Positions 35,144 to 42,748 of a stretch of DNA of 56,642 bases are shown here, piece after piece. Location: the NCBI RefSeq assembly GCF_029258315.1, contig NZ_JARHZE010000119.1:1-56642 (forward strand), in the 5' to 3' direction. The position numbers and the translations under genes are program-made. Origin of the DNA: Fusobacterium sp. (GTDB taxonomy: Bacteria; Fusobacteriota; Fusobacteriia; Fusobacteriales; Fusobacteriaceae). A model generated the notes under the pieces. It did not search any database. It had not been told where the DNA came from and saw only the letters and a program-made list of their open reading frames with translations. The first letter of the stretch is position 1. Each line of letters opens with the position of its first letter.

Positions 35144-36178
35144 TTAAACAAGTTTTAAAAAGTTTTCAAAAACATCGTTTGACTCTTTGTATAAGTCAGG
35201 CATATATTGAACTGTAACTATTTTTAAGTTATCGTTTTTCATTCCTTCTATTGTCTTAACGTTTACTCCTTGATGAGTCATTTCAAAATCTTTAGGAAGT
35301 TCTTCAACTACATATCCTGTATTTTGAGCTGTTATAATAACTTTTCCTGTTGCAAGGTTTTTAACTGGGTATCCACCTCTATGTCCATATTTTAATTTTG
35401 CTACTTTTCCTCCAAGAGCAAGAGCGATTACTTGGTGTCCTAAAACTTCTCCAAACATTTGAATTTTTCCAGCTAATTTTTTTATCTCTTCCATAGTCTC
35501 AGTTAAGTTTTCTGGATTTCCAGGTCCGTTTGAAACTACTAAAGCTGATAGATTAGCAGCTAAGATTTCTTCTGCTTTTGTATTGTATGGGAATACAACA
35601 ACATTAAATCCTCTTTCTTTCATATATTCAAGAGTACTATTTTTAACTCCTAAATCAAGAACTCCTATTCTTTTTCCTTCATTAGCTATTTCATAAACTT
35701 CTTTTGTGCTTACTTCAGCAACAGCATTTTTATTTGAAAATTTTTCAAATCTTTCTTGGATCTCTTTCTTAGTTAAATCCTCAGCTGTTATGATAGCTTT
35801 CATAGCTCCATTATCTCTTATTATTTGAGTAAGGTATCTTGTATCGATTCCTTTAAATCCTGTTACATTGTATTGTCTTAAGAAACCGTCTAAAGTCATT
35901 TCACATCTAAAGTTGTTTGGTAATTTTGCATCTTCTTTTATGATTAATGCTCTTAATTGAACTTTATCTGATTCCATATCATCAGTATTTATCCCATAAT
36001 TTCCTATCATTGGATATGTCATTGTAATCATCATTCCATGATTTGCTGGATCTGTTAATATTTCTTGATATCCTGTCATTCCAGTATTAAAAGATATCTC
36101 TCCTACAGTATCTGCTAACTCACCAAAAATTTTTCCTTCAAAAACTTTTCCATTTTCAAGAATTAATTTTCCCTTCAT
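35144..36178 (-). CDS. carA: Carbamoyl-phosphate synthase small subunit with a lost glutaminase triad
   Basis: 344 aa. The small subunit normally hydrolyses glutamine and feeds ammonia to CarB. Fold and order are right: CPSase_sm domain (1-140, FNTGMTGYQEILTDP) and class I amidotransferase domain (170-344, VVSNGPGNP). But the catalytic residues are changed. The nucleophile motif GICLGHQ reads GEVLGHQ (243-249), so Cys is Val245. The HPE motif reads YMPDL (325-329), so His is Met326 and Glu is Asp328. QNHG, which contacts glutamine, reads QNTG (T287). I checked the reading frame against the DNA at each site. The gene is otherwise intact and coupled to carB, so it is probably kept as a structural or allosteric partner of an ammonia-dependent enzyme. 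GGGAGG precedes the ATG. Confidence 0.95.
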   Translation of the reverse strand: MKGKLILENGKVFEGKIFGELADTVGEISFNTGMTGYQEILTDPANHGMMITMTYPMIGNYGINTDDMESDKVQLRALIIKEDAKLPNNFRCEMTLDGFLRQYNVTGFKGIDTRYLTQIIRDNGAMKAIITAEDLTKKEIQERFEKFSNKNAVAEVSTKEVYEIANEGKRIGVLDLGVKNSTLEYMKERGFNVVVFPYNTKAEEILAANLSALVVSNGPGNPENLTETMEEIKKLAGKIQMFGEVLGHQVIALALGGKVAKLKYGHRGGYPVKNLATGKVIITAQNTGYVVEELPKDFEMTHQGVNVKTIEGMKNDNLKIVTVQYMPDLYKESNDVFENFLKLV

Positions 36179-36197
36179 TAAAGACCTCCCAAAATTT

Positions 36198-36233
36198 ATA
36201 AAAAAGAGATATAACTAAAATAGTCATATCTCT
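36198..36233 (-). terminator. Attenuator hairpin upstream of carA
   Basis: 13-bp stem AGAGATATGACTA / TAGTTATATCTCT on the minus strand (36233-36221 and 36217-36205) with one G-U pair, a tiny loop and a T6 run. It lies before carA, not after a gene, so it can only act as an attenuator. Its 5' arm overlaps the last two bases of the leader-peptide stop codon. Confidence 0.85.
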
Positions 36234-36339
36234 AATTAAAATTGAAAAAAATAGAAAATTTAAAAAGATTAAAAAGATCGTCTTTTTTTATTAAAAATGC
36301 TGTATTTATCTTATTAAAAAAGCCATTTAATCTCTTCAT
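36232..36339 (-). CDS. Leader peptide of the carAB operon (U-rich, pyrBI-type)
   Basis: A 35-codon ORF beginning at an ATG with an ideal AGGAGG ribosome binding site and ending at TAG inside the attenuator hairpin. The peptide begins MKRLNGFFNKINTAFLIKK, has no recognisable domain, and contains nine Phe residues, most in its last third. There the RNA is one long series of U-tracts (CUUUUU twice, then UUUUUUU) just before the hairpin. E. coli pyrBI uses the same design: when UTP is scarce, RNA polymerase stalls on the U-tracts, the translating ribosome catches up and blocks the terminator. The Phe codons are probably a by-product of the U-runs. It has its own promoter at 36370-36398. Confidence 0.75.
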   Translation of the reverse strand: MKRLNGFFNKINTAFLIKKDDLFNLFKFSIFFNFN

Positions 36340-36369
36340 TTTTTCCTCCTAAATTAATTTTCGAAGATT

Positions 36370-36398
36370 ATTCTACTATAAGTTTAATTTTTTGTCAA
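36370..36398 (-). promoter_or_regulatory. Promoter of the leader peptide-carAB operon
   Basis: Consensus TTGACA (36398-36393), 17-bp spacer, TAGAAT (36375-36370) on the minus strand. The -35 box lies inside the last codons of the helicase-fusion gene. Confidence 0.8.
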
Positions 36399-39300
36399 GA
36401 GATTTTTCTTTTATTTTTTTATCTATCTCCCTTAACTTTTCTTTTAATTCTTTATTAGTTTCCCCTATTATTCTTATATATATTTTTTTCATTATCTCTT
36501 TTTTTCTCATTTTGATCGAATTTTTATCATCAAGCACCAAAATCCTCATAAAAAGATTTTCTATTATTTTTTCATTTAAGAAATTTATATTCAATTTTTT
36601 TAAGAAAATTTTAAAATATTTTACTTGATAATTTTCAATACAGACATCTAAAGGGTTAGTTTCTATACTTGCATAGTTATCTTCTACTAAATTTATTTTT
36701 AAAATTAAATCTGTTAATTGTCTATTTTTATTTTTTAAAGAAAACTCAACAGGAGTTTCTACTTTTGAATTAAATACATATTCATACTCTTCATCAAAGA
36801 AATAATTATATAATTCTATTGCATTGGAAAAATTTTCCTTTGCTATATAAGTTAATATATCATATTTTCCCTGAACTTTTATATTTTTCTTAGCTCCTAA
36901 GAACAGAAGCATATTTAAGATATCAATATCATTTAATTTTAAACTATTAAATAGTGGAGTTAATTTATTTTTATCGAAGGTATTTATATCTTTTTTACCT
37001 AAAAGTTTTTCTATTACCTCTATTTTATCATTTACACCCTCTATTTTATTAAATTTTTCCTCTAATAATTTTCTTCTCATCTTTGAAATTCCAATATAAT
37101 TTGAAGCTTTTTTATAAAAGTTAAGTGCTAAAGAATAATTTTGTTGTACTTCATAGATCTCAGCCAATATATTATTCTCTTGTTTTTTTCCAAATATAGC
37201 CACAGCTCTATCCAACTCTTTTTTACTAAATCTATTTTCACTTAATTTTTCTAAAAATATTTTTTTTATCTCAGCGTATCTATATGGGGTGTCAAAAGTT
37301 TCAACTGAATATATCAAACTTTTTATATATTCCTCTTTTTTTAATGTTGTATCTATTATTAAATTTTCATAAATCTTTCTTTTATTTTCTAATCTGTTCT
37401 CACTTATCTTTTCAAGAGCTACTTTATAATCTCCATTTTCAATATCCTCTTCTATATTTTTCTCAAGTATCCAAGTAGGGTATCCTGCCATTTCAAAAGC
37501 CTTTTGTGCCTCTTCATAGTTTTCAACATTATAAAGTCTTATTCCCTCTTCTAGCCATTCCTCTTTATTTGATATATTTATCTCTTTTGTTATTTTTTCT
37601 TTTGTTTCATTATTAACTACTTTTATAAAATTCTTTATCTTTTCTAATAGAAGATTACCTTCTAGTTTATCCTCCATTATAATCAGATTTTTTTTACATC
37701 TAGTTATTCCAACATAAAACAGATTAAAATATTTCCTATATCTTTGATCTCTTTTTACATCCTTATTAAATATTTTTTCCCAAGCAAATAGATTTGTTGT
37801 TATCAAGTTTAGACATACAACATTATCATATTCAAGCCCCTTTATCTCATCTATACTAAACACTCTCATGTGTATATCTGAATATCTATCCAGTTTATAC
37901 TTTTCCTCTTTCGAAGAAACTATAATAGCGTATTTAACGTCTTTCTGCATAGTTTTTAAAAGTTCATAATCAGGTGACATCAAAGTAATTTTTCCCTTAT
38001 CAACTATAAAATTTTCTTTATAATCCTTTACACCTAAGTTCCCTATATATTCCTGTCTTAACTCCGTTAAAAAGTTAGCAAGTTCAACAATATCTTTTGA
38101 GTTTCTGTAATTTTTACTTAAAATAACCTCTTGATTTTGAATTTTTTTAGTAAAATAATAATTTCTAAGCCTTTCAAAACTAAATGAATTAAAGTTTATC
38201 ATCTGATGAATATCTCCAGCTAATAAGATATTTCTATAATCATTTACTAAATTCAACATAAAATAAATTTCTACCTCTGTAAAATCCTGTATCTCATCTA
38301 CAACTAAAAAATCATATTTTATATCAAGTCCTATACTTCTCACTGCTAAATCATTCATATCGTATAAATCATTTTCTTTTTTCCAGTTCTCATATTTTTC
38401 AGCTATCCTATAAATAAATTTCTTTTCTTCAACAGTCAGCAACGAATAGTTTTTATTTAACTTTTCATACTCATCAAAAGAGATAAACTTTTCATTTATA
38501 TCTCTGCTCCAGTTATCAGTTCTCTCTTTAAACATTAAACCTTTTAATATTCCCATTATTTCAAAATAGATATTAAAATCCTCTATCTTCATTTTTTTTC
38601 TATCTGGAAATGAAAAAGCTAAAAACTCTTTAAATCTTTTTAGTCTTACAATTTTTCTTGTATCTATTTTTAAAACTTTTTTATAAAACTCTCTTGGAGT
38701 ATAAAATTCAGTTATTTTTTTATCATCTTTATTTCTAAAAAGATTATACTGCTCCTCTATGCTGTCTTTTAAAAGTTTATTTCCTGTAAAATATACTACT
38801 TTCTTTATTCCATATATATTTTGATATTCCTCTAAATTTAAAATTTTTCTTATGGTAATTGTACTTTTTCCACTTCCAGCACTTCCAGCTACAAGCAGAG
38901 GTGTGGGCTCTTTCAAAGCCTCATATTGCTCATCATTTAAATAATAATAAAAATATTTATTGCTGTGTCCAACCTTTTTAAATTCACCATCAGAGGTAAC
39001 TTCATAACTTATTACCTGATTATAATCAAGATAAATCTCCTGAGGAATCTCTTCTTTTTCCTCATCTATAAATTCATTTTTATCTATCTTAAAATCTCTT
39101 ACTTCTTTTATATCTGCATTTTTTCCCCTCTTTACTCCTCTATCATGAGTTGAATAAAGAATAAAAGTTATTTTTTCCTCTTCATCACCTCTCCTATCTA
39201 AAGAAAAGAAAATTCTATCTCCATTATTTATTCTAAATTCAAATCTATTTTCTATCCCATTTATTTTTTTTATCCAAAATCCTTTAGGAATATTTCTTAT

Positions 39301-39414
39301 ATTATTTATATTTCTTAAAATTTCTTGATAAAAATAATATAAATTTTTTTCTATTTCCTCTATTTTTTCATTTTTTATATTTTTAAAAAAATTCTCTCTT
39401 ATTAAAAATTTCAT
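36376..39414 (-). CDS. UvrD-type SF1 helicase fused to RelE-like, TPR-like and ankyrin-like regions
   Basis: 1012 aa, unusual architecture. Residues ~40-95 resemble a RelE/ParE toxin fold (IENRFEFRINNGDRIFFSL, then ITFILYSTHDRG). An SF1 helicase core follows: Walker A GSAGSGKST (177-185), DEIQD (373-377), LAGDIHQMI, NYRNSKDIVELAN and motif VI YVGITRCKKNL (567-577). After ~610 come TPR-like helices (GIRLYNVENYEEAQKAFEMAGY, YSLALNFYKKASNY), then ankyrin-like repeats (TPLFNSLKLNDIDILNMLLFLGAKKN). I chose the ATG at 39414 because GAGAGGA lies upstream; an earlier GTG at 39444 has no such site. It has its own promoter. Function unknown; RNA or DNA surveillance or defence is conceivable. Confidence 0.82.
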   Translation of the reverse strand: MKFLIRENFFKNIKNEKIEEIEKNLYYFYQEILRNINNIRNIPKGFWIKKINGIENRFEFRINNGDRIFFSLDRRGDEEEKITFILYSTHDRGVKRGKNADIKEVRDFKIDKNEFIDEEKEEIPQEIYLDYNQVISYEVTSDGEFKKVGHSNKYFYYYLNDEQYEALKEPTPLLVAGSAGSGKSTITIRKILNLEEYQNIYGIKKVVYFTGNKLLKDSIEEQYNLFRNKDDKKITEFYTPREFYKKVLKIDTRKIVRLKRFKEFLAFSFPDRKKMKIEDFNIYFEIMGILKGLMFKERTDNWSRDINEKFISFDEYEKLNKNYSLLTVEEKKFIYRIAEKYENWKKENDLYDMNDLAVRSIGLDIKYDFLVVDEIQDFTEVEIYFMLNLVNDYRNILLAGDIHQMINFNSFSFERLRNYYFTKKIQNQEVILSKNYRNSKDIVELANFLTELRQEYIGNLGVKDYKENFIVDKGKITLMSPDYELLKTMQKDVKYAIIVSSKEEKYKLDRYSDIHMRVFSIDEIKGLEYDNVVCLNLITTNLFAWEKIFNKDVKRDQRYRKYFNLFYVGITRCKKNLIIMEDKLEGNLLLEKIKNFIKVVNNETKEKITKEINISNKEEWLEEGIRLYNVENYEEAQKAFEMAGYPTWILEKNIEEDIENGDYKVALEKISENRLENKRKIYENLIIDTTLKKEEYIKSLIYSVETFDTPYRYAEIKKIFLEKLSENRFSKKELDRAVAIFGKKQENNILAEIYEVQQNYSLALNFYKKASNYIGISKMRRKLLEEKFNKIEGVNDKIEVIEKLLGKKDINTFDKNKLTPLFNSLKLNDIDILNMLLFLGAKKNIKVQGKYDILTYIAKENFSNAIELYNYFFDEEYEYVFNSKVETPVEFSLKNKNRQLTDLILKINLVEDNYASIETNPLDVCIENYQVKYFKIFLKKLNINFLNEKIIENLFMRILVLDDKNSIKMRKKEIMKKIYIRIIGETNKELKEKLREIDKKIKEKSLDKKLNL

Positions 39415-39449
39415 ATTTAAAGTCCTCTCATTTTTTCTATTCACTATTA

Positions 39450-39477
39450 ATTATACTATAATTTAATTTTTTATCAA
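39450..39477 (-). promoter_or_regulatory. Promoter of the helicase-fusion gene
   Basis: TTGATA (39477-39472), 16 bp, TATAAT (39455-39450) on the minus strand, about 35 bp upstream of the chosen ATG. Confidence 0.65.
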
Positions 39478-39535
39478 ATTTTTTTAATCACTTTAATTCA
39501 TTTTAAATAATTCCTGACTTTTTTAATAAAAAAAG

Positions 39536-39564
39536 TTGACTTTTTCATAATTTTAAATTATACT
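39536..39564 (+). promoter_or_regulatory. Promoter of the DAACS symporter gene
   Basis: TTGACT (39536-39541), 17 bp, TATACT (39559-39564) on the plus strand, 43 bp before the start codon. Confidence 0.75.
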
Positions 39565-39607
39565 TAGGGTATAGTTACTAATTTTTTATTTTTAGGGAGG
39601 TTTTTAT

Positions 39608-40789
39608 ATGTCAGAAGAAGTAAAAACAAAAAATAAAGATTACCTAATAATAAAACTTATAATTGGAGTTATTTTAGGTTTTATTGTAGGAATCTTTTCA
39701 AATCAACAGATTATTGGAGTAATTAATACTATTAAGTTTATCCTTGGACAGATTATATTATTTGTTGTTCCTTTAATTATTCTAGGGTTCATCACACCTG
39801 CTATTACACAAATGAAATCAAATGCAAGTAAAATGCTTGGAACTATGCTTGGATTATCTTATGTATCATCTGTTGGAGCAGCTTTTATGTCAATGGTAGC
39901 TGGCTATGCTTTAATTCCTTTATTAAATATTGAAAGAAATAAAGAAGTTGCAAAAGTTTTACCAGACCTAATATTTAAAGTTGAGGTACCACAAATAATG
40001 TCTGTTATGAGTGCTCTTGTGTTATCTATCTTTCTTGGACTTGCTGTTATTTGGACAAATTCTAAAAAAGTTGAAGAACTTTTAATTGAGTTTGGAAATA
40101 TTACTCTATCTATTGTTAATAAAATTATAATTCCAATTTTACCTTTCTTTATTGCTAGTACTTTTGCTACACTTGCATACGAAGGTAAAATTATTAATCA
40201 ACTTCCTGTTTTCTTTAAGGTTATTATTATAGTTTTAATTGGACATTTCATTTGGTTATTTATTCTTTATACAATTGGAGGTATTGTTAATAAATGTAAC
40301 CCACTTGATGTTCTTAGACACTACGGACCTGCTTATTTAACAGCAGTTGGTACAATGTCATCTGCAGCTACTTTACCAGTTGCTTTAAAATGTGCTAGAA
40401 AATCTCCAGTTTTAGATGAAGATGTTGTAAACTTTGGGGTTCCATTAGGTTCTAATACTCACCTTTGTGGTTCTGTTTTAACTGAGGTTTTCTTTGTTAT
40501 GACAGTTTCTAAAATTTTATATGGACAAATTCCTAGCCTTGGAACAATGCTACTTTTCATAGTTTTACTTGGAGTTTTTGCAGTTGGAGCTCCTGGAGTT
40601 CCCGGAGGAACTGTTATGGCTTCTCTTGGTATCATTTACTCTGTATTGGGATTTAAAGAGGATGGAACTGCACTTATGTTAACTGTATTTGCTTTACAAG
40701 ATAGTTTTGGTACTGCTTGTAATGTTACTGGTGACGGTGCTTTAACTATGATATTAAATGGATTATTCAAGAAAAGAAATAATAATTAA
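39608..40789 (+). CDS. Dicarboxylate/amino acid:cation symporter (DAACS family)
   Basis: 393-aa membrane protein of the glutamate/dicarboxylate/serine transporter fold. Hairpin 1 carries the serine-rich GTMSSAATLPVAL, helix 7 the variant PLGSNTHLCGS where most members have a TxMDG motif, hairpin 2 is GAPGVPGGTVMA, and helix 8 is DSFGTACNVTGDGA. Unlike GltP/GltT, the NMDGT Na+ site is changed (NTHLCG), so substrate and ion use may differ. Substrate could be an amino acid or dicarboxylate. GGGAGG precedes the ATG. It stands alone between its promoter and a bidirectional terminator. Confidence 0.9.
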   Translation: MSEEVKTKNKDYLIIKLIIGVILGFIVGIFSNQQIIGVINTIKFILGQIILFVVPLIILGFITPAITQMKSNASKMLGTMLGLSYVSSVGAAFMSMVAGYALIPLLNIERNKEVAKVLPDLIFKVEVPQIMSVMSALVLSIFLGLAVIWTNSKKVEELLIEFGNITLSIVNKIIIPILPFFIASTFATLAYEGKIINQLPVFFKVIIIVLIGHFIWLFILYTIGGIVNKCNPLDVLRHYGPAYLTAVGTMSSAATLPVALKCARKSPVLDEDVVNFGVPLGSNTHLCGSVLTEVFFVMTVSKILYGQIPSLGTMLLFIVLLGVFAVGAPGVPGGTVMASLGIIYSVLGFKEDGTALMLTVFALQDSFGTACNVTGDGALTMILNGLFKKRNNN

Positions 40790-40803
40790 TATAATTATAA
40801 AAT

Positions 40804-40834
40804 AAAAAAGAGAGAAATTTAATCTCTCTTTTTT
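40804..40834. terminator. Bidirectional terminator between convergent genes
   Basis: Perfect 12-bp stem AAAAAAGAGAGA / TCTCTCTTTTTT (40804-40815, 40823-40834), loop AATTTAA; T-runs leave in both directions. Confidence 0.88.
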
Positions 40835-40837
40835 ATT

Positions 40838-41866
40838 TTATAATTCAACACTATTTAATAAAACTTTTATATCTTGGAAGAAGTTTGACTCTAATTCTTC
40901 CTCAATAATCTTTTCTATTATTTCTCTCTCTGATTCAAAAATAACTGAATTTTCCTCTTGAATATTTCTAACAGTATAATTTCTTTTTATCTCAAAGTTT
41001 TGCATATTTAATAATTTTCTGTCAGAGATTTTAAATATACTATAATATCCACTTATAACCAACTCTTTCTCTTTAACAAAAATTTTTCCCTTTTCTGTTT
41101 CCTCAATAGATATTCTTCTAGTACTAATATTTTCTTTTGTTAAATCAAGCTCAACTAAATAGTCAGCTTCTCCATCTCTTCTATATCCTTTAAAATAAAT
41201 ATATTCACCTAAAGTTTTATCCATATATGCATTTGAAATTTTATGAAATTCTCCTCTGATTATGTTGGACAGGGTATCGTATCCTAATCCTCTAGTTGAA
41301 AAAGAGATTTTTCTTGTAACATCTTTTTCTAAATCTAATTTTTTTTGATTTATTTTTAAACTAGGGATATATCTCAACACATTTTCATACTCTCTTATCT
41401 TTCTTATTTTTTCTCGACGAGTATAATTTTCTACCTCTTCTTTTAAAATATAATTTTCTACCTTTTTTACAATCTCAGCTTGAGATTTTTCATAATCTTT
41501 ATTATTAAATTTTATCCTATTATTCCCTTTTGATAATTTTTTTGCTTTATCACTGGCATACATAAAAATTTTTAACTTTTCTATATCTGCTTTTGATAAA
41601 TTATTCTTTTTCATAATAAGTTTTTTATTTTCTACAATCTCAGAATATTGGACATTAAAAAGTATAACTCCTTTTGAAGAATCCGGTATAGCTTCTATTC
41701 CCTTAGCTAATTTTTCAACACCTTTTATAGTTATGCCCTCTTTATTGTATATATTTGTAGCCTTATCTATATTCCTTTCACCAAAATATTTATCTAATGT
41801 GGTACAGCCTACTATTTGTAAAATAAAACCAATCAATATCAGTTTTTTTATAATTTTTTTATTCAT
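40838..41866 (-). CDS. Predicted lipoprotein of unknown function
   Basis: 342 aa with a lipoprotein signal sequence (basic start, hydrophobic core, lipobox IVGC near residue 21), so it should be anchored to the outer or inner membrane. The mature part is highly charged and helical up to ~190, then appears beta-rich (SGYYSIFKISDRKLLNMQNFEI). No family comes to mind. GAGG precedes the ATG. It lies 17 bp after a formate/nitrite-family channel gene, so the two are probably cotranscribed; this is the only clue to function. Confidence 0.78.
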   Translation of the reverse strand: MNKKIIKKLILIGFILQIVGCTTLDKYFGERNIDKATNIYNKEGITIKGVEKLAKGIEAIPDSSKGVILFNVQYSEIVENKKLIMKKNNLSKADIEKLKIFMYASDKAKKLSKGNNRIKFNNKDYEKSQAEIVKKVENYILKEEVENYTRREKIRKIREYENVLRYIPSLKINQKKLDLEKDVTRKISFSTRGLGYDTLSNIIRGEFHKISNAYMDKTLGEYIYFKGYRRDGEADYLVELDLTKENISTRRISIEETEKGKIFVKEKELVISGYYSIFKISDRKLLNMQNFEIKRNYTVRNIQEENSVIFESEREIIEKIIEEELESNFFQDIKVLLNSVEL

Positions 41867-41883
41867 TGCAAAACCTCATTTTT

Positions 41884-42666
41884 TTATTTTTTATGTACAT
41901 ATAAATAATAAAATACCATTGGGAAAAATATCCCACCTGATAAAAAGTTCCCTATTGTTACTGGTAAAAAATGTGTAGAAAAACTTCCTATAAAGTTTAC
42001 TGATTCTGGTGAAGTTATCTTAGCCATCGTTATAAAAAACATATTTGCTACAACGTGTTGATATCCACTAATTACAAACAGCATTATAGGAAAAAGACAC
42101 CCATAAAATTTTCCTGCTGAATCCTTTGAGGAAGTTGATAACCAAATACCAGCTATAACTAAAATATTACATAAAAAACCACTAAAAATATTTTCACTAT
42201 AACTTAGAGATAATTTATTAGTAGCTATATTAACAATAATTTTTTGCATAGGTTCTGATTTAAATATTCCTGCAAAATAACTTAAATATGCTACAAGTCC
42301 TCCACCTAAAAAATTTCCTATCCAAGTTAATATTAAATTTCTTAAAATTAATTTTAAGCCCACATCTTTTTTTAAATAATTAACAAATAGCAAACAATTT
42401 CCTGTAAATAAAGTTCCACCTAATAATAGACAAAGAATGAGTCCAACTGGAAAGATTGTTGCTCCTAAAAATTTTACAAATACTTCATTTGTAGGATTAC
42501 TGCTTTGCAATATAGAAAGTTGTCCCACTCCTGCAACTCCTATAAATATTCCCCCTAAAATCCCAGTTAATAATATTTTTTCAGTCTCTGCATAAATTTT
42601 TTTTAAATTACTCTTAATGATAACCTCTATGGCTTCCACTGGAGTATAAAATAAATGTAATGACAT
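41884..42666 (-). CDS. Formate/nitrite transporter (FNT) family channel
   Basis: 260 aa, about six membrane helices with the two half-membrane loops of FNT pentamers. Visible: GGTLFTGNCLLF, GNFLGGG, SGYQHVVANMFF and PVTIGNFLSGG. The central His of the pore is in GYQHVVANM; FocA reads GFEHSIANM, so the usual Glu is Gln here. FNT channels pass formate, nitrite or hydrosulfide; given pflB, formate is plausible, but FNT subtype cannot be settled. The only ribosome-binding-like sequence is a G6 run about 14 bp upstream of the ATG. It probably forms an operon with the lipoprotein gene downstream. Confidence 0.87.
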   Translation of the reverse strand: MSLHLFYTPVEAIEVIIKSNLKKIYAETEKILLTGILGGIFIGVAGVGQLSILQSSNPTNEVFVKFLGATIFPVGLILCLLLGGTLFTGNCLLFVNYLKKDVGLKLILRNLILTWIGNFLGGGLVAYLSYFAGIFKSEPMQKIIVNIATNKLSLSYSENIFSGFLCNILVIAGIWLSTSSKDSAGKFYGCLFPIMLFVISGYQHVVANMFFITMAKITSPESVNFIGSFSTHFLPVTIGNFLSGGIFFPMVFYYLYVHKK

Positions 42667-42682
42667 ATTTTTTACTATAACA

Positions 42683-42688
42683 CCCCCC
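42683..42688 (-). other. G6 tract just upstream of the FNT gene
   Basis: Six consecutive G on the minus strand (C6 on the plus strand) in a setting otherwise nearly free of G and C, 16 bp before the start codon and overlapping the likely ribosome binding site. G-tracts can slip and alter expression; I cannot test this here. Confidence 0.35.
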
Positions 42689-42701
42689 TTATAATTTTAA
42701 A

Positions 42702-42727
42702 AACCGTCTGGTTTTGACCAGGCGGTT
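42702..42727 (-). terminator. Terminator of the hldD-to-hslO operon
   Basis: AACCGTCTGG / CCAGGCGGTT stem (42702-42711, 42718-42727) with one G-U pair and loop TTTTGA; a T4 run follows on the minus strand. It is the most G+C-rich hairpin in the window. Confidence 0.85.
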
Positions 42728-42748
42728 AATATTCATTTTTAAAGTAAC

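Noticed and set aside
36232-36339. Phenylalanine attenuation by the carAB leader peptide (nine Phe codons)
   Set aside because: Phe codons are the result of U-tracts, there is no alternate antiterminator stem of the trp/phe type, and the downstream genes make carbamoyl phosphate.
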